Assembly: GCA_903865745.1 (NCBI GenBank)
Contig: CAIPKV010000068.1
Span: 1-64,000 of the forward strand
Source: an uncultured Verrucomicrobia subdivision 3 bacterium
GTDB taxonomy: Bacteria; Verrucomicrobiota; Verrucomicrobiia; Limisphaerales; UBA11358
Direction: 5' to 3'
DNA: 64,000 nucleotides
Below, piece after piece: positions 41,472 to 52,909 of this stretch. Below the pieces are notes generated by a model. That model had not been told where the DNA came from, did not search any database, and saw only the letters and a program-made list of their open reading frames with translations. Position 1 is the stretch's first letter, and each line of letters begins with the position of its first letter. Position numbers and translations under genes: made by a program.

Positions 41472-42830
41472 TCACGCCTTCCAGACTTGTCCGGGCGCAG
41501 TCGCGATTTTTGCCATCACATTGCGCGTGTCCACGATGAGCGGCGCCCACGCGGCCAACTCCGAATAATTCACCAAGTCGTGCGCCGTGGAAATTAAGAC
41601 CACCTGGAAGCGGGCAATAGTCTTCTGCTCCCATGTCACGGATTTCTTGCCCGCCCACTGTGGATGTTCGCGCGTCTTGCGGATGACCGGCACGTGCGGA
41701 TCATAATAAGCCACGCGCGCCCCGTGTTTTTTCAGCAGATTCAGCAAGACATAACTGGGGGATTCGCGGTCGTCGTCCACATTCGCCTTGTAAGCGAGGC
41801 CGAGTACGAGCACGCGCGCGCCACGCAGGAGTTTACGCCGGCTTCCGAGGGCCTTCGCCGTGCGGTCAATGACTTTGTCCGGCATCGTGCGGTTGATTTC
41901 GCCAGCGAGTTCGACAAAACGCGTTTCCTGACCCGCCTGCCGAGCGCGCCACGCGAGATAAAACGGATCAATCGGAATGCAATGACCGCCCAAACCGGGT
42001 CCGGGATAGAACGGCATGAAGCCGAACGGCTTGGTTTTGGCGGCGGCAATCACCTCCCAGATGTCGATGTTCAGCGCGGCATAAACGCCCTTAAGTTCAT
42101 TGACCAGCGCGATGTTGACGCCGCGAAATACATTCTCCAAAAGTTTCGCGGCCTCAGCCGTGCGGCAATTCGCCACGGGGACGAGGTTGCGAATGGCGTG
42201 CGCATAAACCCGCTGCGCCGCTGCGAGACAGGTCGGCGTGTAGCCGCCGATGAGTTTGGGAATCTCCGCGACTTTACTCTGGGGGTTGCCGGGGTCTTCG
42301 CGCTCGGGCGAGTAGGCGAGATGAAAATCTTTGCCCGCCTGCAAACCGGAACCGGCTTCGAGCACGGCGCGCAATTCATTTTCCGTGGTGCCGGGATACG
42401 TGGTGGATTCGAGAATGACAATCTGCCCGCGCTGCAGGTGGGGCGCGATGGCCTGGCCGGTTTTAAGCACGAAGGAAAGGTCGGGCGTGCGCTTCTTTTT
42501 CAGCGGCGTGGGCACGCAGATGAGAATGGCCGCAATGTCCTCAGCGTTGTCGAAGCCAACGGGAACCGCCGCTGAGTGCCTTTTATAATAGTTGTCACCC
42601 AAGCGAGTTTTTCCAATGAGCGAAAAGTCAGTGGCCGCCGTAAATTTTCCCGCGCCGATGAGCTGGGCGATTTCGTCGGCGGGAATATGTTGGATATAGC
42701 TGCGTCCGGCGTTGAGGGCGGAAACTTTTTTGGGATCAATGTCCAGACCGAGGACGCGGACGCCGCTGCGCGCGAATTGCAGGGCAAGAGGCAGGCCGAC
42801 GTAACCGAGACCAATAATGGCGATATTCAT
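41472..42830 (-). CDS. UDP-N-acetylglucosamine/-mannosamine dehydrogenase-type protein
   Basis: 452 residues from ATG 42830 (MNIAIIGLGYVGLPLALQFA); longer readings add non-conserved residues. LESTTYPGTTENELRAVLEA, HLAYSPEREDPGN and the catalytic GPGLGGHCIPIDPFYLAWRA place it in the WbpA/TuaD-like nucleotide-sugar dehydrogenase group. A 27-residue stretch (IGKTRLGDNYYKRHSAAVPV plus GFDNAED) between TDFS and ILICVPTPL is not usual for the family and may be an inserted element. Codes for surface polysaccharide precursors. Confidence 0.88.
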   Translation of the reverse strand: MNIAIIGLGYVGLPLALQFARSGVRVLGLDIDPKKVSALNAGRSYIQHIPADEIAQLIGAGKFTAATDFSLIGKTRLGDNYYKRHSAAVPVGFDNAEDIAAILICVPTPLKKKRTPDLSFVLKTGQAIAPHLQRGQIVILESTTYPGTTENELRAVLEAGSGLQAGKDFHLAYSPEREDPGNPQSKVAEIPKLIGGYTPTCLAAAQRVYAHAIRNLVPVANCRTAEAAKLLENVFRGVNIALVNELKGVYAALNIDIWEVIAAAKTKPFGFMPFYPGPGLGGHCIPIDPFYLAWRARQAGQETRFVELAGEINRTMPDKVIDRTAKALGSRRKLLRGARVLVLGLAYKANVDDDRESPSYVLLNLLKKHGARVAYYDPHVPVIRKTREHPQWAGKKSVTWEQKTIARFQVVLISTAHDLVNYSELAAWAPLIVDTRNVMAKIATAPGQVWKA

Positions 42831-42974
42831 GCCGTGGCTGTCAGCTTGCACCACCGGCGTGCGCGGCAAAAGCGTTTTCGAAGCGAGCGACGCCCCGTCC
42901 AAACCAACCCCCGGAAAAAACCACTAATCCGGAATTTTAAAACGAGGCGTCGCAAATCACTTCAAACGCGGCGC

Positions 42975-43301
42975 TTACTTTTTGAGCGTCCGCAAGTAGG
43001 CGATGGAGGCCTTGATGTCGTCGTCCGAAAGCTCGGACGGTTTCATCAAAGTCTTGTCATCTTTCTTCAAGCCTTCCTTCACGGATTTGAAGGCCTGATC
43101 GTCCGTGATGGCCGCCTGCACGGTGGCATCGGAATAATCCTTGCAGCCGAGCTTGGTACCCATCTTGGTGGCCCCTTTGCCATCGTCACCGTGGCATTTG
43201 GCGCAGTTATCGCCATAGACGCCCGCGCCATCAGCGAAGGCGGTGGAGTTGAGCGCGAGCGCGAGCGCGGCGGGGAGTGCGAGGACGAGGAGTTTTTTCA
43301 T
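42975..43301 (-). CDS. Small secreted c-type cytochrome
   Basis: 108 residues. Signal peptide (LVLALPAALALALNSTAFAD), then YGDNCAKCHGDDGKGATKMG with the CxxCH haem site and a Met-containing C-terminal half (KTLMKPSELSDDDIKASIAY). Class I monohaem cytochrome of the c5/cbb3 subunit III type; an electron shuttle in the periplasm. Single gene. Confidence 0.88.
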   Translation of the reverse strand: MKKLLVLALPAALALALNSTAFADGAGVYGDNCAKCHGDDGKGATKMGTKLGCKDYSDATVQAAITDDQAFKSVKEGLKKDDKTLMKPSELSDDDIKASIAYLRTLKK

Positions 43302-43427
43302 AAGGGCAATGTTGTTGTGTGTTGTGTTGTTAACCGTGCTTAACTATTGCGCTTACGATAAAATAAAACTAATCACATTTTGTCAGACACTGGACGTAGA
43401 TTGCTACCCTTGGAGACGCTAAAAACC

Positions 43428-44243
43428 TCAATCGCGCTGCCGCACGGCCTCGTAAAGGAAGATGCCGGTGGCGACGGCGACGTTCAGGGAATTCATGTGC
43501 GAGGGCATGGGAATTTCCACCAGCTCATCGCACGCGGCGAGCGCAGCGGCGGTCAGCCCCGGACCTTCCGCGCCAAATAGCAGGCAGCAATCACTGCGCA
43601 AATTGGCGTGTGCGAGTTTGGTCGCGCCCGCGCGCGGATGTGCCGCGAGACAACGAATGCCGCGCGCGCGTAATTGATTCAGCGTCGCCACCAAATTATC
43701 CGCCTGCACCACCGGCTGCTCAAAAACCGTGCCCATGGAACCCGCCACCGCGCGTCGCTGATACGGGCTGCCGCACGTTTCGCCCACAATTAGACCATGC
43801 GCGCCAAACGCCGCACAGTTGCGCACCACCGCCCCAAGATTTTCTGCGCTGGCAATGCCTTCGACGGCCGCGAGCAAAAGCGGTTGGGGAGAATTATTCA
43901 GCACGGTAATCAAATCCGGCAGCGGCGGGATTTTCGCCACGGCCAACGCGCCTTGATGCAACTTGTAACCGGTAATGGTTTCGAGCAGCGCATCATCCGC
44001 GGTGAAAACCGCGATGGCTTCCGGACGCGCGCGCAATTGCGGCTCCAACTTTTCCAGCCACGTGGGCGTGAGCAGGGCGGACACCACGGTGAAGCGGCTA
44101 GCAAGCAGGCGCTTGATGACTTTGTGATTGGCGGCCACGAGCACGCCGGCGCGCTCGTGCTCCTCCACGCGTTTGAGCGTGCGATACAGCGTCAGCTCCG
44201 GCGCATCGAGGGACTGGACGGCATTGATTTGCGAAATGGCCAC
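43428..44243 (-). CDS. TrmH/SpoU-family RNA 2'-O-methyltransferase
   Basis: 271 residues. An N-terminal substrate-binding region (ELTLYRTLKRVEEHERAGVL) precedes the SPOUT knot: ENLGAVVRNCAAFGAHGLIV (motif 1), GSPYQRRAVAGSMGTVFEQP (motif 2), LNVAVATGIFLYEAVRQR (motif 3). Methylates ribose in rRNA or tRNA with SAM; the exact site is not readable. The stop is 42 nt from the cytochrome-side gap; clpB lies 90 nt upstream. Confidence 0.88.
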   Translation of the reverse strand: MAISQINAVQSLDAPELTLYRTLKRVEEHERAGVLVAANHKVIKRLLASRFTVVSALLTPTWLEKLEPQLRARPEAIAVFTADDALLETITGYKLHQGALAVAKIPPLPDLITVLNNSPQPLLLAAVEGIASAENLGAVVRNCAAFGAHGLIVGETCGSPYQRRAVAGSMGTVFEQPVVQADNLVATLNQLRARGIRCLAAHPRAGATKLAHANLRSDCCLLFGAEGPGLTAAALAACDELVEIPMPSHMNSLNVAVATGIFLYEAVRQRD

Positions 44244-44333
44244 GCGGGAATTTAACTGCGCAATGGCCGCAATGAAAAGCGCGGAGAAAAATCTATTTTG
44301 ATTTTCGTTGTCCGCGCGGTTGGTGGCGAAAAA

Positions 44334-46952
<2,619 letters not shown>

Positions 46953-46989
46953 ATCTAATAAATAGAACGTCTGCGCGCCGCGTCAAGTC

Positions 46990-47040
46990 AGGGAAAGACC
47001 CCATAGCCACAGATGGGCACAAATGAAACCTAGATGGGGT
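46990..47040. repeat. Short repeat fragment upstream of clpB
   Basis: CCATAGCCACAGATGGGCAC is a degenerate copy of the CACAGATGGACACAGATG filler repeat common in verrucomicrobia. A second half (CCTAGATGGGGTGGGG) follows. Filler at the clpB upstream gap; no gene is seen between 46953 and 47176. Confidence 0.5.
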
Positions 47041-47176
47041 GGGGTAGGACTACCGGTGGGACGCCAAGACATTTCTACCGCGAACTAGACGAAATATGCG
47101 AAAATGTTTTAACGTAAAGGCGCTTAGCCGCAGCACTGAGGAATTTAAACCAAGTTCCTGTGTGCGAACTTAAAGC

Positions 47177-47485
47177 TCAAGCAAGTCGGTCACCCCACTT
47201 ACAAAGTTCGCGCATGACGGGCTTGAGGGTTTTACCGAAGTCAGTCAGGGCATATTCCACCTTGGGGGGAACGGTCGAATAGATTTTGCGGGCGACTATG
47301 GCGTCCCGTTCCAGCTCGCGCAATTGCTGGGTCAACATTTTCTGGGTCGCATCAGGGATGAGCTTCTGTAATTCGCTGAAGCGTTTCTTGCCTGCCAACA
47401 GATGGTACAGGATGACGGGTTTCCATTTGCCGCCGATCACATCGAGGGCGGCACGGACGGGACAATTGGCGAGGCGCATAAACAT
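47177..47485 (-). CDS. HxlR-family regulator
   Basis: 102 residues, single winged helix: CPVRAALDVIGGKWKPVILY, LIPDATQKMLTQQLRELERD and ALTDFGKTLKPVMRELCKWG. The Cys at position 8 (NCPVRAAL) is the position used for redox or electrophile sensing in many HxlR proteins (HypR, YodB). Divergent from the four-gene oxidoreductase operon, with a perfect palindrome in the 100-bp gap. Confidence 0.92.
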   Translation of the reverse strand: MFMRLANCPVRAALDVIGGKWKPVILYHLLAGKKRFSELQKLIPDATQKMLTQQLRELERDAIVARKIYSTVPPKVEYALTDFGKTLKPVMRELCKWGDRLA

Positions 47486-47492
47486 TAAAACA

Positions 47493-47512
47493 TAGGCACC
47501 AAATGGTGCCTA
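47493..47512. promoter_or_regulatory. HxlR operator palindrome
   Basis: TAGGCACC (47493-47500), AAAT, GGTGCCTA (47505-47512): perfect 8-bp arms with a 4-nt centre. It lies 8 nt upstream of the HxlR start and about 74 nt before the SDR gene, as expected for an autoregulated divergent operator. Confidence 0.8.
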
Positions 47513-47585
47513 CTTGCAGACTTAATTCTGTGCGCTAGATTCGCCTCCGGCAACAGAGAAATAAAGGACGCAACAAAAACTAAAT

Positions 47586-48245
47586 ATGAATAAACCAGTA
47601 TGCCTCATTGTCGGTTACGGTTCCGGCGTAGGCCATGGAGTCGCCAAAGCTTTCGGGTCCGAAGGTTATCATCTCGCCCTCCTTGCGCGGAATCCCCAGC
47701 GCCACGCCCCGCTTACCGCCGAGCTTGCGTCGGCAGGCCATACCGTGGCTGCGCTGGCTGCCGATGCTGGTGATGAAGGGTCGCTGACCGCTGCCATTGC
47801 CAAGGTCGGGCGCGAAATCGGCGAGCCTGACGTGTTGATTTATAATGCGGTTGTGCCGACCTTTGCCGAGCCCACCACGTTGACGACGGAACAACTCGTG
47901 GCAGATTTTCGGGTAAACGTCACGGGTGCGTTGCTCGCGGCGCGGTTGGTTTTGCCCGGCATGAAGGCGCGTGGACGCGGCACGATTCTTTTTACCGGCG
48001 GTGGTTGGGCCCTGCAACCTTGGGCGGGCGCGGCGTCGCCAAGTATTGGCAAGGCCGGTCTCCGCAGCCTTGCCCATACGCTCGCGCAGGAGTTAGCCGA
48101 CACGGGCATACATGTCGGCACTGTAATCATTGCGGGCCAGGTGCAAGCAGGAACGCATTTTGATCCGGACAAAATTGCGGAAGCTTATCTCCAATTCCAC
48201 CGGCAACCGCCCGGGAAGTTCGAGGTGGAAATTATTTACCAATAA
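47586..48245 (+). CDS. Short-chain dehydrogenase/reductase
   Basis: 219 residues. VCLIVGYGSGVGHGVAKAFG is a Gly-rich NAD(P)-binding loop, VLIYNAVVP corresponds to the NNAG motif, and the active-site Ser/Tyr region is partly changed (TGGGWALQP...SPSIGKAGLRSLAH: Ser-x-x-Lys where Tyr-x-x-x-Lys is usual). So the catalytic Tyr may be missing. First gene of the HxlR-linked operon. Confidence 0.82.
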   Translation: MNKPVCLIVGYGSGVGHGVAKAFGSEGYHLALLARNPQRHAPLTAELASAGHTVAALAADAGDEGSLTAAIAKVGREIGEPDVLIYNAVVPTFAEPTTLTTEQLVADFRVNVTGALLAARLVLPGMKARGRGTILFTGGGWALQPWAGAASPSIGKAGLRSLAHTLAQELADTGIHVGTVIIAGQVQAGTHFDPDKIAEAYLQFHRQPPGKFEVEIIYQ

Positions 48246-48296
48246 CCCTTCAACTAGACCCAAAGCGAAATATCAAATAAGGATTATACGATATTT

Positions 48297-48965
48297 ATGA
48301 AGCTCTCCTTTCTTGGCACTGGGAATATGTCTCGCGTCATAGCCGGTTCGTTTGCGGAACTGGGGCACGAAGTTTTTCTGGGCTCACGCTCAGCAGAAAA
48401 AGCTTGTTCGATTGCTAAAGAAATCGGTTTCCATGCCCGTGGCGGGACAAATGACGAGGCCGCGGATTTTGGTGAAGTCGTCTTTCACAGTGTGCGAAAT
48501 GTACCTTCGACCTTCCTTCAGAATATTTCCCTGCTTGACGACAAAATCATCGTTGACCTAAACAACCGTGATTTTCCGAGAGAATATAACGGTGCAGAAA
48601 TCGTCGAATCTCTGGCGGCCTCAGTACAGAAAGATATTCCCAAGGCAAAGATTGTGAAGGCGCTAAACAATCAGGCGATGGAAGCTTTGTTCGCGAATCC
48701 GGAAGCATTACGGAAATCTGGCGTACAATCATTCATTGCCGGAGACCATCTGGAGGCAAAGGTGTTGGTTGCTGAACTGCTTCAACAGCTTGGACTGTCG
48801 CCCATTGATTTTGGTCCCCTCAAGAATGCTTGGTTATTGGAGGTACAGGCAGACATACTCCGTACCTATATGTTTGCCACCGGTAAATTTCTCGCCACTC
48901 CCGGCTTCATTTTTGCGCCCGAAGCGCCGGCACGTTTCGGTGAGCGTCGTAAGGGCGAATATTAA
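48297..48965 (+). CDS. NADPH-dependent F420 reductase-like protein
   Basis: 222 residues. KLSFLGTGNMSRVIAGSFAE, then VFLGSRSAEKACSIAKEIGF form the NADP-binding domain of the F420H2:NADP+ oxidoreductase-like/ProC-like group (pfam F420_oxidored). The C-terminal domain ILRTYMFATGKF resembles the dimerisation part. F420 itself need not be the cofactor. Second gene of the HxlR operon, 51 nt after the SDR gene. Confidence 0.75.
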   Translation: MKLSFLGTGNMSRVIAGSFAELGHEVFLGSRSAEKACSIAKEIGFHARGGTNDEAADFGEVVFHSVRNVPSTFLQNISLLDDKIIVDLNNRDFPREYNGAEIVESLAASVQKDIPKAKIVKALNNQAMEALFANPEALRKSGVQSFIAGDHLEAKVLVAELLQQLGLSPIDFGPLKNAWLLEVQADILRTYMFATGKFLATPGFIFAPEAPARFGERRKGEY

Positions 48966-48994
48966 ACACTAAACCAGATAAAATCATTAAACCT

Positions 48995-50014
48995 ATGACA
49001 AACTCCATCAAAGCCCTTGCCGCCTTTGGCGCAAAACAACCGCTCCAAACGTTTGAATACAACCCCGGCCCGCTCGGCTGCGAGCAGGTCGAGATTGCCG
49101 TCGAAAGTTGCGGCATCTGCCACAGCGATCTCTCGATGCTCGATAATGATTGGGGGATGACCGCGTATCCTTTTGTGCCCGGCCACGAAGTGGTGGGTAA
49201 AGTCGTTGCGCTTGGTGAACACACCAAGCGCTTGAAAATTGGCGACCGCGTCGGCCTCGGCTGGTATTCCGGTAGTTGCGGCGAATGCGAGCAATGTCTT
49301 TCCGGCAACCAAAATCTCTGTCTTAAGGCAGAAGCCACCATCGTGGGACGACATGGCGGTTTTGCGACCCGCGTCCGGGCGCAGTGGACTTGGGTGAGTC
49401 CTTTGCCTGAGAAAATTGATGCTGGCAAAGCCGGGCCGCTGCTATGTGGCGGCATCACCGTGTTCAATCCCATCATTCAGTGCGGCATCAAGCCGACGGA
49501 TAGCGTGGCCGTCATCGGCATCGGTGGCCTCGGCCACATGGCTCTGAAATTTCTCCGGGCGTGGGGCTGTGATGTCACCGCGTTTACCACCAGCGACTCC
49601 AAGCGGGAAGAAGCGCTGCGGCTCGGTGCGCATCGTACGCTGAACTCGCGTCATGCTGAGGAATTGACCAAGGCCGCCGGCACTTTTGATTTCATCCTGA
49701 ACACGACCAACGCGGATTTAGATTGGAATGCCTACATCACCACGCTCAAGCCCAAAGGCCGTTTGCATACCGTCGGGGCGGTGCCTTCGCCCATGGCCAT
49801 GAGTGCTTTTCCGATGATTCTCGGCCAGAAATCGCTCTCCGGTTCACCGCTCGGCAGCCCTGCGACCACCGACACCATGTTGAAGTTCAGTGCCCGGCAC
49901 GGCATTTCGCCGACCACCGAAAGTTTCCCGATGTCCAAGGCCAACGACGCCATTGAACATCTCCGCTCCGGTAAGGCGCGCTACCGCGTGGTGCTGGTGA
50001 ATGATATGAATTAA
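48995..50014 (+). CDS. Zinc-dependent alcohol dehydrogenase (YahK/Adh-like)
   Basis: 339 residues. Catalytic zinc region SCGICHSDLSMLDNDWG and GHEVVGKVVALGEH, structural zinc cysteines GSCGECEQCLSGNQNLC, and NADP-binding VAVIGIGGLGHMALKFLRAW. This is the CAD/YahK group of broad aldehyde reductases. In the HxlR operon it likely reduces toxic aldehydes. Third of four genes; 29 nt after the F420-like gene and 10 nt before the next. Confidence 0.9.
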   Translation: MTNSIKALAAFGAKQPLQTFEYNPGPLGCEQVEIAVESCGICHSDLSMLDNDWGMTAYPFVPGHEVVGKVVALGEHTKRLKIGDRVGLGWYSGSCGECEQCLSGNQNLCLKAEATIVGRHGGFATRVRAQWTWVSPLPEKIDAGKAGPLLCGGITVFNPIIQCGIKPTDSVAVIGIGGLGHMALKFLRAWGCDVTAFTTSDSKREEALRLGAHRTLNSRHAEELTKAAGTFDFILNTTNADLDWNAYITTLKPKGRLHTVGAVPSPMAMSAFPMILGQKSLSGSPLGSPATTDTMLKFSARHGISPTTESFPMSKANDAIEHLRSGKARYRVVLVNDMN

Positions 50015-50024
50015 GGCATCGCCC

Positions 50025-50984
50025 ATGAAAATCCTCATCGTTCACGCCCATGACGAGCCCAAAAGTTTTTGCAGTGCGCTCGCCCGCCGCGCGGAAGAGG
50101 TTTTTAAAGCGCAAGGTCACACCGTGGATTTCGCGGACCTCCACGCGGAACAATTCAACCCTGTCTCTGATCGCCGAAACTTTTCCTCGGTCAAAGATAC
50201 GGATTATTTAAAACAGCAAGTCGAAGAAACCCACGTGACGGAGGTTGGTGGCTTCGCGCCGGACTTGGAAAAGGAAATCCGCCGGCTCGAAGCGTGCGAC
50301 CTGCTGATTTTCAGTTATCCGCTCTGGTGGTTTGGGATGCCCGCGATTTTGAAGGGCTGGGTGGATCGGGTTTTTGCCTACGGCCGCATTTATGGCGGGC
50401 CAAAAATTTATGAAGGCGGTCTCGGCCAGTCCTCGAAACGCGCCCTGGTGTTGCTGACCACCGGCGGCGGGCCGGATGTCTATGGCGGCTATGGCGTGAA
50501 CCCTCCGCTCACGACCATTTTAGCACCCGTGCAGCACGGAACCTTTTGGTTCAATGGTTTTCTACCGCTTGCCCCGTTCGTGGCCTGGAGTCCCGCCAGA
50601 ATTTCGCCGGAGGAACGCAGCAACTATCTCGAAGCGCTGGCGATGCGCTTGCAAGACATCAACACCGAACAGCCGCTCGTACTCCCGCCGCTGGCAGATT
50701 TTCCCGGCTGGGGCAAAGATTCCAAGAAGCGGTTCATGGTCACAGTCACGCGCACCCAGCCGGTGGATGAAAAATTCAAATCCCTCATCCCGGCCGAGCA
50801 GTCCCATCTGGCTGAGTGGCGACGCCTCGGTTTGGTGCTGGAATTTCACATGATGCCGCCGCAAGCCGAACCGTGGCGCGCCTTCATGCTCATCCGCGAA
50901 ACCGATGCCGCCGCGGTTCAAAAACAACTCGCAACCCTCCCGCTCGCTCCGTGGCTTTCATTCGAAACGGTAGAAGTCAGCTAA
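50025..50984 (+). CDS. Flavodoxin-like NAD(P)H quinone reductase fused to a YCII-like domain
   Basis: 319 residues. Residues 1-205 form an MdaB/KefF-type flavodoxin-like quinone reductase (MKILIVHAHDEPKSFCSALA, LLIFSYPLWWFGMPAILKGW, LLTTGGGPDVYGGYGVNPPL). Residues about 232-319 (RFMVTVTRTQPVDEKFKSLI, then FMLIRETDAAAVQKQL) look like a dimeric alpha-beta barrel of the YCII/muconolactone isomerase type. This fusion is not usual. Quinone detoxification fits an HxlR-type electrophile sensor. Last gene of the operon. Confidence 0.82.
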   Translation: MKILIVHAHDEPKSFCSALARRAEEVFKAQGHTVDFADLHAEQFNPVSDRRNFSSVKDTDYLKQQVEETHVTEVGGFAPDLEKEIRRLEACDLLIFSYPLWWFGMPAILKGWVDRVFAYGRIYGGPKIYEGGLGQSSKRALVLLTTGGGPDVYGGYGVNPPLTTILAPVQHGTFWFNGFLPLAPFVAWSPARISPEERSNYLEALAMRLQDINTEQPLVLPPLADFPGWGKDSKKRFMVTVTRTQPVDEKFKSLIPAEQSHLAEWRRLGLVLEFHMMPPQAEPWRAFMLIRETDAAAVQKQLATLPLAPWLSFETVEVS

Positions 50985-51002
50985 ATCGTTCCGGTAAATG
51001 GT

Positions 51003-51221
51003 TTGTTTCAGCATCTCGCCACCACCGAAGAGTTGGTGCCTAGCGCGACGGAAGCTTGTGACTTGGCCGAGGCGCGCTATCAGATTGGGAGCAGTTCCAT
51101 CCTTGAACTAAGTCAGGCCCAGTTGAGCCTGACTTCCGCCCGGATTGCCGGCACCAACGCGCGCTATGGCGTGCTCATCCAGCAGGCCCGGCTGGATTAT
51201 GAGACCGGCACGCTTCGGTAG
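51003..51221 (+). pseudogene. TolC-family outer membrane efflux protein remnant
   Basis: 72 residues of the C-terminal end of a TolC-like channel: SATEACDLAEARYQIGSSSI, LELSQAQLSLTSARIAGTNA and the closing YGVLIQQARLDYETGTL, the typical TolC tail. The N-terminal 350-400 residues are absent, and no start with a ribosome binding site exists. No membrane-fusion or pump gene lies next to it. A left-over of a lost efflux locus. Confidence 0.85.
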
Positions 51222-51238
51222 GCGTTATTCGGCAAAAA

Positions 51239-52237
51239 CTACCGCGCCGAAATCTCCAGCATCCGCTCCATGGGCACCCGGGCGCGCTGAATGATATCCG
51301 GCGGCAACTCCACGCGTGGGGCGAGGTTCTTCATGCAGTCGCGCACCTTCTCCAGCGTATTCATTTTCATGAATTTGCACTCGCTGCAATGGCAGGGATC
51401 CGTCGGTGCCCGCATCGCATCCACCGTCGGTGCGCAAAGAAAAACTTTGTCCGGGCATTCCTTTTGCATCCGGTGGATGATGCCCGACTCGGTCACAATG
51501 ACGAACCGCTTGGCCGGGCTCGTCTTGCAATAGGTAATCATCTTCTCCGTCGAGCACACCGAATCCGCCAGCTCGCGCACGGCGCGTAGGCTCTCGGGAT
51601 GCACCACCACCTTCGCGTCAGGAAACTGCGCACGCAGTTTCAGGATGTTCTCCTGCTGGAACTCCACGTGCGCGTAACAATTCCCCTGCCACAACGTCAT
51701 TTTGCGTCCGGTTTGCTCCATCACCCATTGGCCCAGATTCTCGTCCGGCACGAACAACAGATCGCGGTCCTTCGGCGCGGCGTTGACGATCTTCTCCGCA
51801 TTGCCGCTCGTGACAATGACATCGCACAACGCTTTTACCGCCGCGCTACAATTGATATAGGCGATGGTCCAGAAATTCGGATTGGTCGCCTGTAGCTTGG
51901 CGAGGGCGGGGGCGGGGCAACTGGCTTCCAGCGAACAGCCTGCGTCGCGGTCGGGTAGCACGACGATTTTATTCGGGTTTAAAATCTTCGCCGTCTCCGC
52001 CATGAAATGGACACCGCAGAAGACGATGACCGCCGCGTCCGTCTTGGCCGCCTGCTGGGCGAGGCCGAGCGAATCGCCTACGAAGTCCGCCACATCCTGA
52101 ATCTCCGGCACCTGATAATTGTGCGCGAGGATGACGGCGTTCAGCTGTTTCTTAAGCGTGAAGATTTCTTGTGCCAGCGGCTGGAACTTGGCTGGGCTCA
52201 TCCCGGCGCGCGGCTGCATCTCGGCAACATCAATCAT
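51239..52237 (-). CDS. nadA: Quinolinate synthase A
   Basis: 332 residues. Makes quinolinate from iminoaspartate and dihydroxyacetone phosphate on an oxygen-sensitive [4Fe-4S] cluster, first steps of NAD synthesis. Three cluster cysteines are in the expected contexts: LEASCPAPALAKLQ, ADSVCSTEKMITY, and HCSECKFMKMNTLEKV. VILAHNYQVPEIQDVADFVG is the signature start. No nadB or nadC neighbours. Confidence 0.94.
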   Translation of the reverse strand: MIDVAEMQPRAGMSPAKFQPLAQEIFTLKKQLNAVILAHNYQVPEIQDVADFVGDSLGLAQQAAKTDAAVIVFCGVHFMAETAKILNPNKIVVLPDRDAGCSLEASCPAPALAKLQATNPNFWTIAYINCSAAVKALCDVIVTSGNAEKIVNAAPKDRDLLFVPDENLGQWVMEQTGRKMTLWQGNCYAHVEFQQENILKLRAQFPDAKVVVHPESLRAVRELADSVCSTEKMITYCKTSPAKRFVIVTESGIIHRMQKECPDKVFLCAPTVDAMRAPTDPCHCSECKFMKMNTLEKVRDCMKNLAPRVELPPDIIQRARVPMERMLEISAR

Positions 52238-52426
52238 GGTGAAAAGTTACTTGGCCGTGCCGCCACCGTCAATGAAGGTGAAGCCGGTCCGTCCCCTGGG
52301 TTGGTTTCTTGTAACTAATTTCCCGGGTCGCTGGTCTTAGGACAAAATGGCGTTGCCAGTGACGGTGACGGGAGATTTTTCTTTCCAATCAATAAATTAT
52401 GAAAACAATCAGCGCCACAGTTTTTT

Positions 52427-52882
52427 ATGAATGAATTCATCCTAATGGCCCACGTGATGTTCGGGGTGGCCTGCCTCATCACCACCGTATGGGTGTTTGT
52501 GGACGTGTTGAACGTTTCCGCCGCCAATCAGGTCCGTATCCGCAAGCTGAGTTGCGTTGCCGCCGCCTGCATGTGGTTCGCTTTTCTGGTCGGCGGCTAC
52601 TGGTATGTCCACTTTTACAAGGCGGACAAGGCCGTCATCCTGAAAGGGCCTTGGCCGTTCGCCCATAATTTCTTCATGGAAACGAAAGAGCACCTCGTCA
52701 TTCTGCTGCTGATGCTCGTTACCTATCTGCCCATCGCCGCCGCCGGCAATCTCGTGGCCAGTCAGGATGCGCGCCGCGTAGTCCTGTGGGTCGCAGGCCT
52801 GATCGTCCTGCTGGCTCTGACAATGGAAGGCGACGGCGCGGTCATTGCCATGGGCGTCAAGATGGGTTTGCTTGCCCGATAA
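52427..52882 (+). CDS. Membrane protein with four helices, hypothetical
   Basis: 151 residues, about four transmembrane helices (HVMFGVACLITTVWVFVDVL; LSCVAAACMWFAFLVGGYWY; HLVILLLMLVTYLPIAAAGN; VVLWVAGLIVLLALTMEGDG). Charged loops carry HFYKADKA and FMETKEH. No family name. In an apparent operon with the next two genes; it precedes the second membrane gene by 28 nt. Confidence 0.65.
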   Translation: MNEFILMAHVMFGVACLITTVWVFVDVLNVSAANQVRIRKLSCVAAACMWFAFLVGGYWYVHFYKADKAVILKGPWPFAHNFFMETKEHLVILLLMLVTYLPIAAAGNLVASQDARRVVLWVAGLIVLLALTMEGDGAVIAMGVKMGLLAR

Positions 52883-52909
52883 ATTTCAGACTTTAACTCC
52901 CAAACCAAT

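Noticed and set aside
52398-52433. 12-codon frame MKTISATVFYE overlapping the start of the 52427 gene
   Set aside because: Too short to judge. It may be a leader peptide or a remnant start, without other support.
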